This document shows, piece by piece, positions 41,668 to 52,200 of a stretch of 64,000 nucleotides of DNA; within the stretch, counting starts at the first letter, position 1; the number at the start of each line of letters is the position of its first letter. The notes under the pieces were generated by a model. That model saw only the letters and a program-made list of their open reading frames with translations, did no database searches and had not been told where the DNA came from. This stretch comes from DATJGF01 sp035495315 (lineage in GTDB: Bacteria; Verrucomicrobiota; Verrucomicrobiia; Limisphaerales; UBA8199), in the NCBI GenBank assembly GCA_035495315.1, contig DATJGF010000021.1:1-64000 (forward strand), written 5' to 3'. The translations under genes were made by a program, and so were the position numbers.

Positions 41668-42633
41668 TCATTTCGTGGACCTGGATTTCTCGTCCGGGTG
41701 AAGTGAATCGAGCGCCTCGCGCAGAATTTCTGCACTGCGGCGCAAAGCCTTTTCCTCGGGTTTATCGAGCGCCAAGGGAATTGTTGCAAGGGCCCCTTCA
41801 CCCCCGACAAGATGCGGCAGGGCGAAGGTGACGCCGTTGGAGCCGGCAACGCCATCAATGCGCGTGCAGATGGTTAGAATTGCACGCTGATCATGCAGCA
41901 GGACGTCGACGATCCGCGCGACCGCACTGCCGATGCCGTAATAGGTCGCCCCTTTTCCAGCAATGATCTGGTAAGCGGCTCGACGGACGTTCTGATCAAT
42001 CTCCTGTCGCTGAGCTTTGGTTAGAGGTGTTCCATGGACTTTGGCGAATTCGTCCAGATTCAACCCGGCGATGGTCGCTTGCGACCAGGCCAGCACCTCG
42101 GAATCGCCGTGTTCACCGAGCACATACCCATGTACATGCTGCGGGTCCACGCCGAAGTGCCGCCCCAACAACGCCCGAAATCGAGCCGTGTCCAATGTCG
42201 TGCCGGAACCGATTACGCGGGTGTGCGGCACACCGAATTCAGCGGCGAACTGCGCAGCCAGGTGAGTCATTATGTCGACGGGATTGGTCACGACTAGCAA
42301 CACCGCAGCCGGCGCTTCGCGCAACACCGAAGGGACAATCTGCCGAAAGACTTCCGCATTGCGCTGCAACAACTGAAGACGTGTTTCGCCAGGCTTCTGC
42401 GCCACGCCGCCAGCAATCACCACGACGCGTGCCCCTGATAAATCGTGATAATCCCCCGCACGAAGGGTTAACGGATGCGCAAAGGGCACCGCGTGAAAAA
42501 TATCGTTGGCTTCGGCCTCGGCTCGGGAGCGGTTGAGATCGATTAGCACGATCTCGCGGCCCACGCCGCTCATCACCAGCGCGTAGGCTGAAGTAGCGCC
42601 CACCATGCCGCAGCCCACAACGCCGATCTTCAT
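41668..42633 (-). CDS. ldh: L-lactate dehydrogenase
   Basis: Reduces pyruvate to L-lactate with NADH. 321 residues from the ATG at 42633. Dinucleotide-binding KIGVVGCGMVGATSAYAL, substrate loop 'AGGVAQKPGETRLQLLQRN' with the Gln that marks lactate rather than malate dehydrogenase, 'VTNPVDIMTH', and catalytic His in LGEHGDSE. The start overlaps the pyk stop by four bases (ATGA), so translation is coupled. Confidence 0.93.
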   Translation of the reverse strand: MKIGVVGCGMVGATSAYALVMSGVGREIVLIDLNRSRAEAEANDIFHAVPFAHPLTLRAGDYHDLSGARVVVIAGGVAQKPGETRLQLLQRNAEVFRQIVPSVLREAPAAVLLVVTNPVDIMTHLAAQFAAEFGVPHTRVIGSGTTLDTARFRALLGRHFGVDPQHVHGYVLGEHGDSEVLAWSQATIAGLNLDEFAKVHGTPLTKAQRQEIDQNVRRAAYQIIAGKGATYYGIGSAVARIVDVLLHDQRAILTICTRIDGVAGSNGVTFALPHLVGGEGALATIPLALDKPEEKALRRSAEILREALDSLHPDEKSRSTK

Positions 42634-44051
42634 AAATTGACGATCTCGAGCCGATAGTTGCCGTCGGGCTCCTTCCCCGACGCTCGATGAGTCAACAGCG
42701 AAAAATCCCCGGGCAGCTTGTTGCCCTGAACCCATTCTCGGACGTAAGTCGTCCAGGAAGCAGGAGGCTTGGGTTCATACACCGAGATTACTCCCCGGGA
42801 AAACACCAGCCCTTGAGCGATCTTCAGGTCGTCACTGATCGCGACAACCCAAACAGGGAACCGGAACGCCGCCAGATGTCGCGCGAAGTTGCCGGTTTCC
42901 GTGCAGGTGAACACCGCCGCCGGTTTGAGATATTGAAGGCTCGCTTCCACACTGACCAGCAGCAGGTGCATCGGCAGGATCTTGCCCGTGAGGTCCGCAT
43001 CGGCGTACATCTCCTTGACCGTGAGCTGCCGGTGTGTCGCCTCTACTTCGGCCGCGATACGCGCCAGCATCCTGACCGCTTCGACCGGAAAATGCCCCAT
43101 CGCCGATTCCCCCGACAACATCACACAGTCAGTGCCGTCGAGGATTGCGTTGGCCACATCGGTCGCTTCCGCCCGCGTCGGCAGCCGGTAAGTGGTCATC
43201 GATTCCAGCATTTGCGTTGCTGTAATCACCGGTTTGGCGCGTTGATTTGCCCGATGCGTGATCTGCTTTTGAACAACCGCGATGCGCTCGATTGGCACTT
43301 CCACCCCTAAATCTCCGCGGGCGATCATCACTCCGTCTGCCGCTTGCAGGATCTCGTCCAGGTTGGCCAGCGCGCGCGAGCGCTCAATCTTCGCAATAAT
43401 GAAGGGATTGTGTCCCAATTCGCGCGCCGCTCGGCGTACCGCCTCGATGTCTGCCGCATTTTCAACAAACGACTGACTCACTGCATCGACGCCGTGCTCC
43501 AACGCAAACTTCAGGCATTCGCGGTCGCGCTCAGTAAATGCGCTGATTCCGAGATCGATCCCGGGAAGATTCAATCCTTTGCGAGAGCGCAGCTCGCCTC
43601 CTACTTTCACCACGCACACCACCTCGTTGCCGCGAACTTCCGCGACTTCGAGCTGAATGTAGCCGTCGTTCAATGACAGCAGGTCACCCCGCTTCACCAC
43701 CTTCGGCAGACGGTCGAAGCTGACGGAAATACGCCGTGCGTCGCCTGCAATTTGTTCAGTCGTAAGCGAAATTCGATCTTCCGCTTTCAGTTGGATGGGC
43801 TCCGTCGCCAATTTGCCGATGCGCATTTTTGGACCAGACAGGTCTGCCATGATTGCAACCTGACGTTCGGCTCGCTTGGCCGCCGCGCGAATATTTTCGA
43901 TATTCTGTCCATGCCGCTCGAAATCTCCGTGCGAAAAGTTGAGCCGGGCAATGTTCATGCCCGCCTGGATGAGCTGTTGGAGAACAGCGGGCGACTCAGA
44001 CGCCGGGCCGATCGTGGCAACAATCTTGGTTTTATGATCAGGCAATTGCAT
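42630..44051 (-). CDS. pyk: Pyruvate kinase
   Basis: Converts phosphoenolpyruvate and ADP to pyruvate and ATP. 473 residues from the ATG at 44051 (MQLPDHKTKIVATIGPAS). 'AGMNIARLNFSHG', 'IIAKIERSRALANLDEIL', 'GVMIARGDLGVEVP', 'TATQMLESMTTYRLPTRAE' and 'DCVMLSGESAMG' are in order. The C-terminal allosteric domain is complete. 43 bases downstream of the acetate kinase fusion. Confidence 0.96.
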   Translation of the reverse strand: MQLPDHKTKIVATIGPASESPAVLQQLIQAGMNIARLNFSHGDFERHGQNIENIRAAAKRAERQVAIMADLSGPKMRIGKLATEPIQLKAEDRISLTTEQIAGDARRISVSFDRLPKVVKRGDLLSLNDGYIQLEVAEVRGNEVVCVVKVGGELRSRKGLNLPGIDLGISAFTERDRECLKFALEHGVDAVSQSFVENAADIEAVRRAARELGHNPFIIAKIERSRALANLDEILQAADGVMIARGDLGVEVPIERIAVVQKQITHRANQRAKPVITATQMLESMTTYRLPTRAEATDVANAILDGTDCVMLSGESAMGHFPVEAVRMLARIAAEVEATHRQLTVKEMYADADLTGKILPMHLLLVSVEASLQYLKPAAVFTCTETGNFARHLAAFRFPVWVVAISDDLKIAQGLVFSRGVISVYEPKPPASWTTYVREWVQGNKLPGDFSLLTHRASGKEPDGNYRLEIVNL

Positions 44052-44094
44052 CAGTCCGGCTGGGTGATCTGTGGGCTGATTCCTGTCACTTGGC

Positions 44095-46404
44095 TCAAGC
44101 CTCCTCCTGGATTCCATCGATATATCCCTGCGCCCCGGTCTTTACGTTGGCCGCGTTCGCTTCATCCGTGTCGATGTGCATCGACAATGCGAAACTCGGA
44201 TCCACACGGACCAGCACGTCCCCAAATATCAACTCGCGGTCGCCCGTGACGCGCACCCGCACCACCGATTTGTCCCTCACTCCATAACGCAGCGCATCCT
44301 CCGGCGTCATGTGCACATGCCGCAAAGCGCAAATCACACCCTTGTCCAGCTTCACTTGCCCGCCAGAACCTTCCAGAATGCAGCCCGGCGTGTCTTTGAT
44401 GTCGCCGCTCTCGCGAATCGGCGGATGAACCCCCAACCGGAACTGCTCCGTCATCGCGATCTCAACTTGGGTATATTTCCGCACCGGACCAAGAACGCGC
44501 ACACGCTCGATGCGGCCTTTGGGGCCAACAATCGTGAGCTGCTCCTTGCAGGCATATTGCCCCGGCTGTGACAGATCCGATTGTTTGGTTAGTTGGTGGC
44601 CTTTTCCAAACAGGGCTTCAACGTGCTCCTGGGTCAAGTGGATGTGGTGTGCAGAAACCTCCACCTGGAAGGCCTGCTGCTTCTGGGCGGCCAGTACCTC
44701 CGTAAGATACGAGCGGCTCAATGCCCGCAATGCCTCCCGCGCCATCATCCGCTCCTCATCCGTCGGAACCACCAGCACCGTGATCTTGGAATCGTCGGCG
44801 GAAATCCGGCAGACTTCGTCAAAGCCTTTGGCCCCAAGATTTCGCTGTTCATCCAAAGCGATCCCCATGCAAGTCAAACCCTGTAACGCCAACGCTCGGA
44901 CCATTGCGCTACCCTGGCCGATGCCGCCCGTGAAAACTACCGCGTCCAGGCCGCCCATCGCCGCCACATAGGCGCCAATGTATTTCCGCACGCGATAACA
45001 ATAGGCTTTGAGCGCCAACAACGCCCGGTGCTGTCCTTCGTCAGCCGCCTTTAGGATCTCCCGCATATCGCTAGACACACCGGACAAACCCAGCAGTCCA
45101 CTTTTCTTGTTCAGGAGTTCTTCGGCCTTCACTGCGGACATACCTTCGTTACGCTCCAGGAAGGCCAGCACCCCGGCGTCCACATCGCCGCAGCGTGTGC
45201 CCATAATCAGCCCCTCCGCCGGCGTAAACCCCATCGTGGTGTCCACCGACCGCCCGTGGTCCACCGCACACAAGGAGGATCCGTTGCCCAGGTGACAGCT
45301 CACTATTGTCAACTCGTTCGGACGCCGGCCCAGATACTGCGCTGCGCGGAGTGTCACATAGCCATGCGACGTGCCATGGAACCCATACCGGCGCACCCCT
45401 TTCTGCTCATAAAACTCGTAAGGCAATCCGTACAGATAGGCATAAGCCGGCAGCGTGTGGTGAAATGCGGTGTCGAAAACCGCCACGTGTGGAGCGGCGG
45501 AAAACAGCTGGCGCATCTCGCGGATGCCCGCCAGGTTGACCGGGTTATGCAGTGGTGCCAATGGGCTCAGGGTTTCAAGCTGCGCCAGGACCTGGTCCGT
45601 AATCAGCGTTGCTTCCGTGAATCGCTCGCCGCCATGGACCACTCGGTGCGCCACCAGGCTTACCTCGCCGACCGAGCTGATAACGCCGGTTTCTCGGGCG
45701 ACCAGTTCGCCGATCATCGCTGAGATAGCCTCTTTGAATCCGCCCGCCGGCAGTTCGCGCTTCACTTCGCCCTTGGGACCGTGGTGGGCTAAACGAGTCC
45801 CCGCAATCCCGATCCGTTCGACCAATCCACGTGCCGAGCGTGCCTCATCGGCGGTATCGTAATAGCTGTATTTGAGCGACGAAGACCCACAGTTGATCAC
45901 TAGAATCTTCTCAGGCCGTTGCCCTTTCAGCTTCAACCCGTATGGGTCATCGGCTCGCTTCAGTGCCGCGGCGGCCTTCGACGGGTCAAGAGCCACTGCT
46001 TTGACACGCTCCATCAACGTCCGCGACACTTGCTGCACAGCCGCCGGCTCAGCCATCACAATCGCCTGGAAGAGCGGAACCGGGATCAGAAGGACTTGCG
46101 CGGGTTCCTCGACAATAAAATCGGCCGCGACCGGGTTACCGGTCATCACCGACAATTCGCCAAAAGTGCCGCCCGCCTGAATTCGACCAAGCACCTGCCG
46201 GATTCCCCCGTCCCCGATTACCGAAGCCACAACCGATCCGCTTAGCACGACATAAAAATAAAGCGCCTCCTCACCGGCGTGCGCGACCGCTTCATTTGCT
46301 TCAAAGGACGCGACCCGCGATCCAGCGACTAACTCCTTGAGGCGATCCGTGGGAAAATTCTTAAATACGGCGACCTTCTCCTTCAGCAACTCAACGATGT
46401 TCAT
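44095..46404 (-). CDS. ackA: Three-domain fusion: cNMP-binding domain, acetate kinase, PduL-type phosphotransacylase
   Basis: 769 residues from the ATG at 46404. (1) About 1-135: cyclic-nucleotide-binding (CAP_ED) fold, with GGTFGELSVMTGNPVAADF at 78-96; the phosphate-binding Arg of the cassette (usually PRxAT) is replaced (NPVAA), so the ligand is uncertain. (2) About 165-565: acetate kinase, with KILVINCGSSSLKYS (166-180), HRVVHGGERF (253-262), catalytic Asp311 (FDTAFHHTLP), RYGFHGTSHGYV (339-350), Arg404 (MGTRCGDVDAG), FTGGIG (491-496) and Glu in TDEERMMA. (3) About 578-765: PduL-type acyltransferase with zinc-binding His motifs SAHHIHLTQEHV (585-596) and LRHVHMTPEDA (694-704). One chain could turn acetyl-CoA plus phosphate into acetyl-phosphate and then acetate plus ATP. 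First gene of the fermentation run. Confidence 0.93.
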   Translation of the reverse strand: MNIVELLKEKVAVFKNFPTDRLKELVAGSRVASFEANEAVAHAGEEALYFYVVLSGSVVASVIGDGGIRQVLGRIQAGGTFGELSVMTGNPVAADFIVEEPAQVLLIPVPLFQAIVMAEPAAVQQVSRTLMERVKAVALDPSKAAAALKRADDPYGLKLKGQRPEKILVINCGSSSLKYSYYDTADEARSARGLVERIGIAGTRLAHHGPKGEVKRELPAGGFKEAISAMIGELVARETGVISSVGEVSLVAHRVVHGGERFTEATLITDQVLAQLETLSPLAPLHNPVNLAGIREMRQLFSAAPHVAVFDTAFHHTLPAYAYLYGLPYEFYEQKGVRRYGFHGTSHGYVTLRAAQYLGRRPNELTIVSCHLGNGSSLCAVDHGRSVDTTMGFTPAEGLIMGTRCGDVDAGVLAFLERNEGMSAVKAEELLNKKSGLLGLSGVSSDMREILKAADEGQHRALLALKAYCYRVRKYIGAYVAAMGGLDAVVFTGGIGQGSAMVRALALQGLTCMGIALDEQRNLGAKGFDEVCRISADDSKITVLVVPTDEERMMAREALRALSRSYLTEVLAAQKQQAFQVEVSAHHIHLTQEHVEALFGKGHQLTKQSDLSQPGQYACKEQLTIVGPKGRIERVRVLGPVRKYTQVEIAMTEQFRLGVHPPIRESGDIKDTPGCILEGSGGQVKLDKGVICALRHVHMTPEDALRYGVRDKSVVRVRVTGDRELIFGDVLVRVDPSFALSMHIDTDEANAANVKTGAQGYIDGIQEEA

Positions 46405-46659
46405 GGGGTCATCAGTGATTGTGTTTACGTGGACAATTAACGAGGCTAGACCTGTGCCAAGCTGCCGTGCCGGCGCCCAAGGGACGCCTACAGTGCTTAA
46501 ACGCAATCGCTTAGGGCCGGCAAGGAATCAGCAGCATTATCGAGGCGATCTAACGCACAAGTCTGCTCCACGACCATGCGTCGGCATTTCGTCCCTTTTT
46601 GTAAGGCCAATAATGCCTCCAAACCACCCTTCCTTAATCGTCTCCCCCAGGGCTTCGTC

Positions 46660-47136
46660 TTAAAAAATCGCAAGCCGAACTCCCAAGCGCAGAAAAACGC
46701 CGTCCTTGGTGTCATTTGCAAATCGGTACTGAACATCGCCGAAAGCCGAAATATTCTTGAACGGGCGGAAGTCAATCCCAAGACCCAGGGTTTCAAACCA
46801 TTCCTTAGTCTCAAATTCGTAACCGATGCCGCCGACCGCATATGGGGCGATTACCTTCAGCAGCGGCAGACGAAAATAAGCTTCGCCAGCAAGGTTATCG
46901 AAGAACGTCCCGCCGAAATCTGCCCAATACGTCGTAGCGCCGACGCCAATCTTGTCCGTGATAAAATAGGACAACGAGGCGCCCGCGCCCCACTTGCCGC
47001 CCTCCTTATCGATATAAGTCCCAAAAGGAGAGAGTTCGAACTCACCCGGATGAAAACGCGCCTCTTCATCATCCGCAGCTGCCGCCCCAAAGCTAAGACA
47101 AAGGAGCGAACTAAGAATCAGGAGTGATTTTTTCAT
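46660..47136 (-). CDS. Small outer-membrane beta-barrel protein
   Basis: 158 residues with a Sec signal (MKKSLLILSSLLCLSFGAAAAD). The mature chain is alternating amphipathic strands (FELSPFGTYIDKEGGKWGAG, 'APYAVGGIGYEFETKEWFET') and ends with an aromatic C-terminal residue (GVRLAIF), as in OmpA/OmpW-like 8-stranded barrels. Function unknown. It lies upstream of the fusion gene on the same strand, separated by a 255-base gap that has no visible gene. Confidence 0.78.
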   Translation of the reverse strand: MKKSLLILSSLLCLSFGAAAADDEEARFHPGEFELSPFGTYIDKEGGKWGAGASLSYFITDKIGVGATTYWADFGGTFFDNLAGEAYFRLPLLKVIAPYAVGGIGYEFETKEWFETLGLGIDFRPFKNISAFGDVQYRFANDTKDGVFLRLGVRLAIF

Positions 47137-47335
47137 AATATAGCGGTTTTGTTAGTTCTTCGGCCTCTCTTTTAGCTCGATATATGCCAATGGTGGGTTG
47201 CTGACGAAGGCCGGCGTTTTTGCCCATTTTTTCAGGGCTTTTTACCGAAACTGGCTCAGGCCCACTGCCACTCGGACAAAATAGTCAAGGCCACGCTGAC
47301 GACCTTTCGTCGATATCTCGTCCTTTCGGGAATGC

Positions 47336-49111
47336 TTGATCGATGAAAGATCCCTAAAATTCCTGTACTGGGGTGCTTACCTGATTTACGAGGCAATTCG
47401 CCTGTGTTTGACTCTTATCAGCATAGTTAGTTGGTTCGTTGTGAAGAGAGTTGTACCGCCTGCATACCCCCGAATCTCACCATCTCCTGCGATCACATTG
47501 CTGTTTCTGCCCCTTTGGATCTCGGTAGTCGTGTGGATGACATGTCCTGGCCGTCTTTGGTCCGCGCCAGTGGTTTTGAACACCAATCTTCAGGTTCGGC
47601 TAGTCATCAATACGACGAATGCGACAGGATCACCCTCAGTCCGAATCGCTAAAGATCCACGCGATAATCAACTCTACTACTTGAAACTTAACGGAGACGT
47701 GTTCCGTCTCAACCTTCCTATCGGAGGCAATGCAACCAGCACCCGGGTTTATAGCGCCGCTGACCATGGCTTGGCCAGCAACGTTGAAGGAATGGCCATT
47801 GGCCCTGACGGCACGATCTACCTGACCGGAAACATCACCACCAATCAAGGCAACAGCACAATGGCCCAAGTGATGAAAGGCGTTCCCAATGCGGGTGGCA
47901 CGAGAGTTTGGTCTGTTCTGGCTCAAACCGAGCCCTATCCGCGCAGCCGCACTGCGTTTGACCATATTTGCAGCGCATTAGTCCTCAGCCCGGACGGGAG
48001 CTTCCTTTGTCTCAATAGCGGTTCCCGCACCGATCATGGAGAAGTCCAATCCACCGGAGGACTCTATCCGGACCTGCGTGACACTGGTTTGACGGCCAAA
48101 ATACTCCGTCTCCCTACTAGTGGCTCCAATCTCATTTTGACAAACGATATAAATATCTTGCGCAATTCGGGGTACATCTTTGCCGAAGGCACTCGCAATG
48201 CCTTTTCCCTGGCCTACTCTCCCAACGGCGACCTTTTTGGCACCGATAATGGCCCTGACCGTGATATGGCGGACGAATTGAATTGGCTGCGCGCTGGAGC
48301 TCATTACGGATTCCCCTGGCGATTGGGAGGAGCCGATAACCCACAGCAATTCCCAAACTACGATCCCAGTAATGATCTATTGCTCGACCCGCGATTCATC
48401 GCCGTCCACAACGGCTATTATTATAATGACGCTGCCTTTCCACCGCCGCCACCCAATATGGTGGATCCCGTCATCAATGTAGGGCCGGATGCAGACAGTT
48501 ATCGTGACCCTGCCGATGGCTCGCTCCAGGTCGCCGGCCAAACCGGTGCCACAGTTCGCTCATTTACCCCGCATCGTTCGCCGCTCGGCCTGGTGTTCGA
48601 TACGGAAGCTGCCCTTGCCCCCCCTTTCCAGCGGCATGGTTTTATGCTCAGTTGGACACCGGGCGACCCGACCGGCAACAGTACGCCGGGTCCTTTTCTG
48701 GACCCGAGCCAGGATATGGTCGACCTCGACCTCATAAAATTGGGAAATACCAATTATCAGGCGCACGTCACCAGGATTGTCGCCGGGTTCTCCAACCCCG
48801 TTGATGCAGCGATAATCAGCAACAAGGTCTACGTAATCGAGTACGGCGGCAGCCAGGGAATTTGGGAAGTCTCATTCCCAGCCGCCAATTCTCAGATCTT
48901 TCTTTCAGCTCCGTCCTGGGCGACCGGTCAGGTTTTTCGCTTCCAAATCAGCAGCGCAGCGGGCGTCAGTTATGCCATCGAGACTTCGACAAATTTATCC
49001 GACTGGGTTCTTCTGACGAACCTCGTCGCGCCGAGTAACCAATTAATCTTCATGGACGCGGCGGCGACGAATTCGCCGCAACGGTTTTACCGGGTGCATC
49101 GCCCTCAATGA
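47336..49111 (+). CDS. Exported sugar/sorbosone dehydrogenase-like beta-propeller with C-terminal Ig-like domain
   Basis: 591 residues. The N-terminus is poorly defined (TTG at 47336; an ATG at 47537 is internal); a hydrophobic stretch 'ITLLFLPLWISVVVWM' probably serves as signal. The core is a six-bladed propeller of the PQQ glucose/sorbosone dehydrogenase kind: 'GTRNAFSLAYSPNGDLFGTD', 'ELNWLRAGAHYGFPWRLGG'. Catalytic and PQQ-binding residues cannot be confirmed by eye. The C-terminal 85 residues ('YAIETSTNLSDWVLLTNLV', 'RFYRVHRP') are the domain that ends many Verrucomicrobial secreted proteins. Role in the envelope is inferred. Confidence 0.75.
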   Translation: MIDERSLKFLYWGAYLIYEAIRLCLTLISIVSWFVVKRVVPPAYPRISPSPAITLLFLPLWISVVVWMTCPGRLWSAPVVLNTNLQVRLVINTTNATGSPSVRIAKDPRDNQLYYLKLNGDVFRLNLPIGGNATSTRVYSAADHGLASNVEGMAIGPDGTIYLTGNITTNQGNSTMAQVMKGVPNAGGTRVWSVLAQTEPYPRSRTAFDHICSALVLSPDGSFLCLNSGSRTDHGEVQSTGGLYPDLRDTGLTAKILRLPTSGSNLILTNDINILRNSGYIFAEGTRNAFSLAYSPNGDLFGTDNGPDRDMADELNWLRAGAHYGFPWRLGGADNPQQFPNYDPSNDLLLDPRFIAVHNGYYYNDAAFPPPPPNMVDPVINVGPDADSYRDPADGSLQVAGQTGATVRSFTPHRSPLGLVFDTEAALAPPFQRHGFMLSWTPGDPTGNSTPGPFLDPSQDMVDLDLIKLGNTNYQAHVTRIVAGFSNPVDAAIISNKVYVIEYGGSQGIWEVSFPAANSQIFLSAPSWATGQVFRFQISSAAGVSYAIETSTNLSDWVLLTNLVAPSNQLIFMDAAATNSPQRFYRVHRPQ

Positions 49112-49286
49112 CGATGAAGACGACTTGGCAAATTTTAACATTTGCGAACGGCTGGCTTTCTGGGCTGAACGGCCGGTCATTAGGGCTAAAGATACTTTTT
49201 TTTAAGATAGCTGTTGACACCCAGGGGGGTCTATGGTCCTCTGGTACAAAGTCCGCAGCACATAGAACAACAACTCAAACCCCCTT

Positions 49287-52200
49287 ATGTTTATGAGAAC
49301 GGAGGATAGGTTCTTTAGAACCTCACTTAACAAAGCAGCGAGTTTCAGCGCTGCTTTACTGTTGTCCGGAGCGGCCGCTTGGGCCGGGACATTCACCAAT
49401 GATTTTAGCAACCCGAACAATACAACAGGCTTCAGCCTGAATGGTTCCGGTACGGTTGGCACTGGTACTTGGATGCCCGTGATCACTAACGGAGTCTTGC
49501 AAATGACCCCGAACCTGACCGGCCTCGGGGCAAGCATCATCTTGAACGATCAAGATGCTGGAGCCCAAGTCGAGGCTTTCACCGCATATTTTAAACTCCA
49601 GTTCGGACCTGGCTCAGGCAACGCGGCCGATGGCGTATCATTTGTCTTCGGGCAGGATGAAGTCCCTGGCTCGATTTACAACGAAGAAGGGCCACCGGCG
49701 CCGAACCAGAGCATCGTCGTTGAATTCGATACCTACGACAACGGGGGCAATGAAGCTCCGGCTGTTGACGTGCTGCTGTTCGGGCAAGAGATCGCTCATC
49801 ACGCGTTTGCAAAATCAGATATGCTGACTGGCAAGCTTGAGGATGTTTTCGTTCAGCTCAAGCGCAACGGCACGCTGACTGTGTCCTACAAGGGCCAGGT
49901 GCTCTACAACAATCTGTACCTCCCGGGATGGGGGCCAGCTTACGGGCCACTCGGCATTAATGCCCGCACCGGTGGTGAATCTGAAGAAACCGATATTGAC
50001 AATCTCGGTTTCATTACCGTGCCTGCCGGCGCCCCCGTCGCTCCGACTTTCATCGCTCCGCCCCAAAGCATGACCGTCAACGAAGGCACTGCGGCAGTCT
50101 TCACCTTTGATTTCGACGGCACTGCCCCGAACACGTTCCAGTGGTACAGGAATGGGACCGCCATCCAGGACGCCACTAATCTCACCTACACGCTGGCACC
50201 GGTGCGGTTCAGCGACAACGCCGCGACGTTCACCGTGAAGGTTACCAATGCTCAAGGCTCGCAGACCTCGACCGCAGCGACTTTAACGGTCAATGCGGAT
50301 ACGACGCCTCCTACCTTGACGGCCGCGGATGGTTCGGGCGATTTCCGGCACGTCTCGGTCACCTTCTCCGAGCCAGTTGATGCAACCACCGCGCAAAACA
50401 GCGGTAACTATACAATCCAGGGATTGACGGTTAGTGCAGCCAGTCTCTCGGCAAACGGCAGCAATGTCGTGCTCACCACCAGCCTCCAAACTGAGGGTGC
50501 CAATTACACGCTGAAGGTAAGCGGTGTGAAGGATCAGGCCACCGCTGGCAACACCATCGTCGCCAACAGCAGCATCAACTTTACTGCCTGGGTCGCGGCC
50601 AACGGTATCTGCAAGGCCGACTACTGGAACAATATCAGCGGCACGGCCGTCTCGGCTCTGACCGCTGACCCTCGCTATCCCACGTCGCCCGACGTCAGTT
50701 ATTATCATGTCAGCCTGGATGCTTCCGAGTCCTATGAGCCCGCCGGCAATGTTGACAATTACGGCGCCAGGGTCACCGGCTGGATCATCCCGCCCAGCTC
50801 CGGCAATTGGGACTTCTTCATCCGAAGCGATGATGCGTCACAGTTGTTCCTCAGTTCCGATGATACTCCGGATCACCTTTCAGCCTCGCCGATTTGTGAA
50901 GAAGTCGGCTGCTGCAAAGCGTTCCTGGAACCCGGCAACAGCACCGAAGCAAGTGTAACGACGGCTGCTCCCATACCGTTGAATGGCGGTTCGCGCTACT
51001 ATTTCATGGCGCTGCTTAAAGAAGGCGGCGGTGGCGACTACGTTCAAGTCGCGATGCGAAAGAGCGGCGATACCACGCCGGCGGCAAACCTGAAGCCCAT
51101 CAGTGGCTCGAGCCTTGCCGCAGGAGTCAGTCCTGTAGGTGCCACACTTGCGATCAACCAGCAGCCTCAGAGCACAACCGTAGTTGAAGAGAGGACCGCT
51201 ACCTTCACTGTCGGTGCGACCGGCTCCTCTGTCATCGGCAGCACCGTCTTGTATCAATGGCAAAAGAATGGGACGGCCATCGCCGACGCGACTGCCTCTT
51301 CTTACACGACCCCGGTTCTGGCCGTTTCTGACAGCGGTGCCCAGTACAGTGTGGTTGTCAGCGTCCCCGGCAAGACTCAGACCAGTTCTACTGCTACACT
51401 CACAGTTATTCCGGATACATTCCCTCCAGTCCCCGCCGCTGGTGCGATTATTGCCGCGGATGGCAACATCCAGGTCGGCGTTGGATTCGATGAACCGGTC
51501 AACCCGGCAGGGCTGGTTGCCGCTAACTTCACTCTCGTCGGTGGCACTGGCACCTTCCGCCTCGCGACTAATTCGCTGGGGACTTACAATGGCGTCGTCC
51601 TTGACACGACTGGCTTAACCCCAGGTGGTACCTACCAGGTGACGGTCAAAAACGTTGCCGACCTGAAAGGCAACGCGATTACTTCCACCAATATCAGCTT
51701 TACCGTCGGCGCATTCGCTTGGAATGACACTGGCACTCCCATCCGACCCGGCCAGGTCGTGCCAGTTGGGACGAATGGCTTCGATATTCTCAACGGCGGC
51801 CGCCAGGAGTGGGCCACCTACGACGAAGCTACCTTCGCGCACGTCATCAAGACCAACGACTTTGACGTTAAAGTGCGCGTCATGTATGCCGAACCCGGCA
51901 GCGAGTGGACTCGCGTCGGTCTTATGGCGCGTAATGATCTGAATATCAACGAGACGTCCGCAGACCGTAATAATTCCACGACCTCCCAGGCCAGCGCCTA
52001 TGCTCAAACTCACGTGAATCCGACCCAAACCCTCGGCAGCAGCGGAGCTTGGGACCCCACTGATCCCATCCAACCGGCGAACCCCACTCCGAACAACGGC
52101 CACGAGCAGAATCGGCGCGTGGCCAAGGGTGCCGCAACCGATGGTTGGGGAAGCCCGTCGACTCCGCCGACTTATCCGAATGCATGGCTGCGGTTACAGC

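Noticed and set aside
41655..41858. N-terminal extension of pflB
   Set aside because: It lies entirely inside ldh in another frame and precedes the natural start MQTITTEKP.
46405..46659. Promoter with TTGGCA/TAATTG elements upstream of the acetate kinase fusion
   Set aside because: Spacing is 15 bases and both elements are poor matches; no FNR- or CRP-type palindrome is visible, so it is not reported as a feature.
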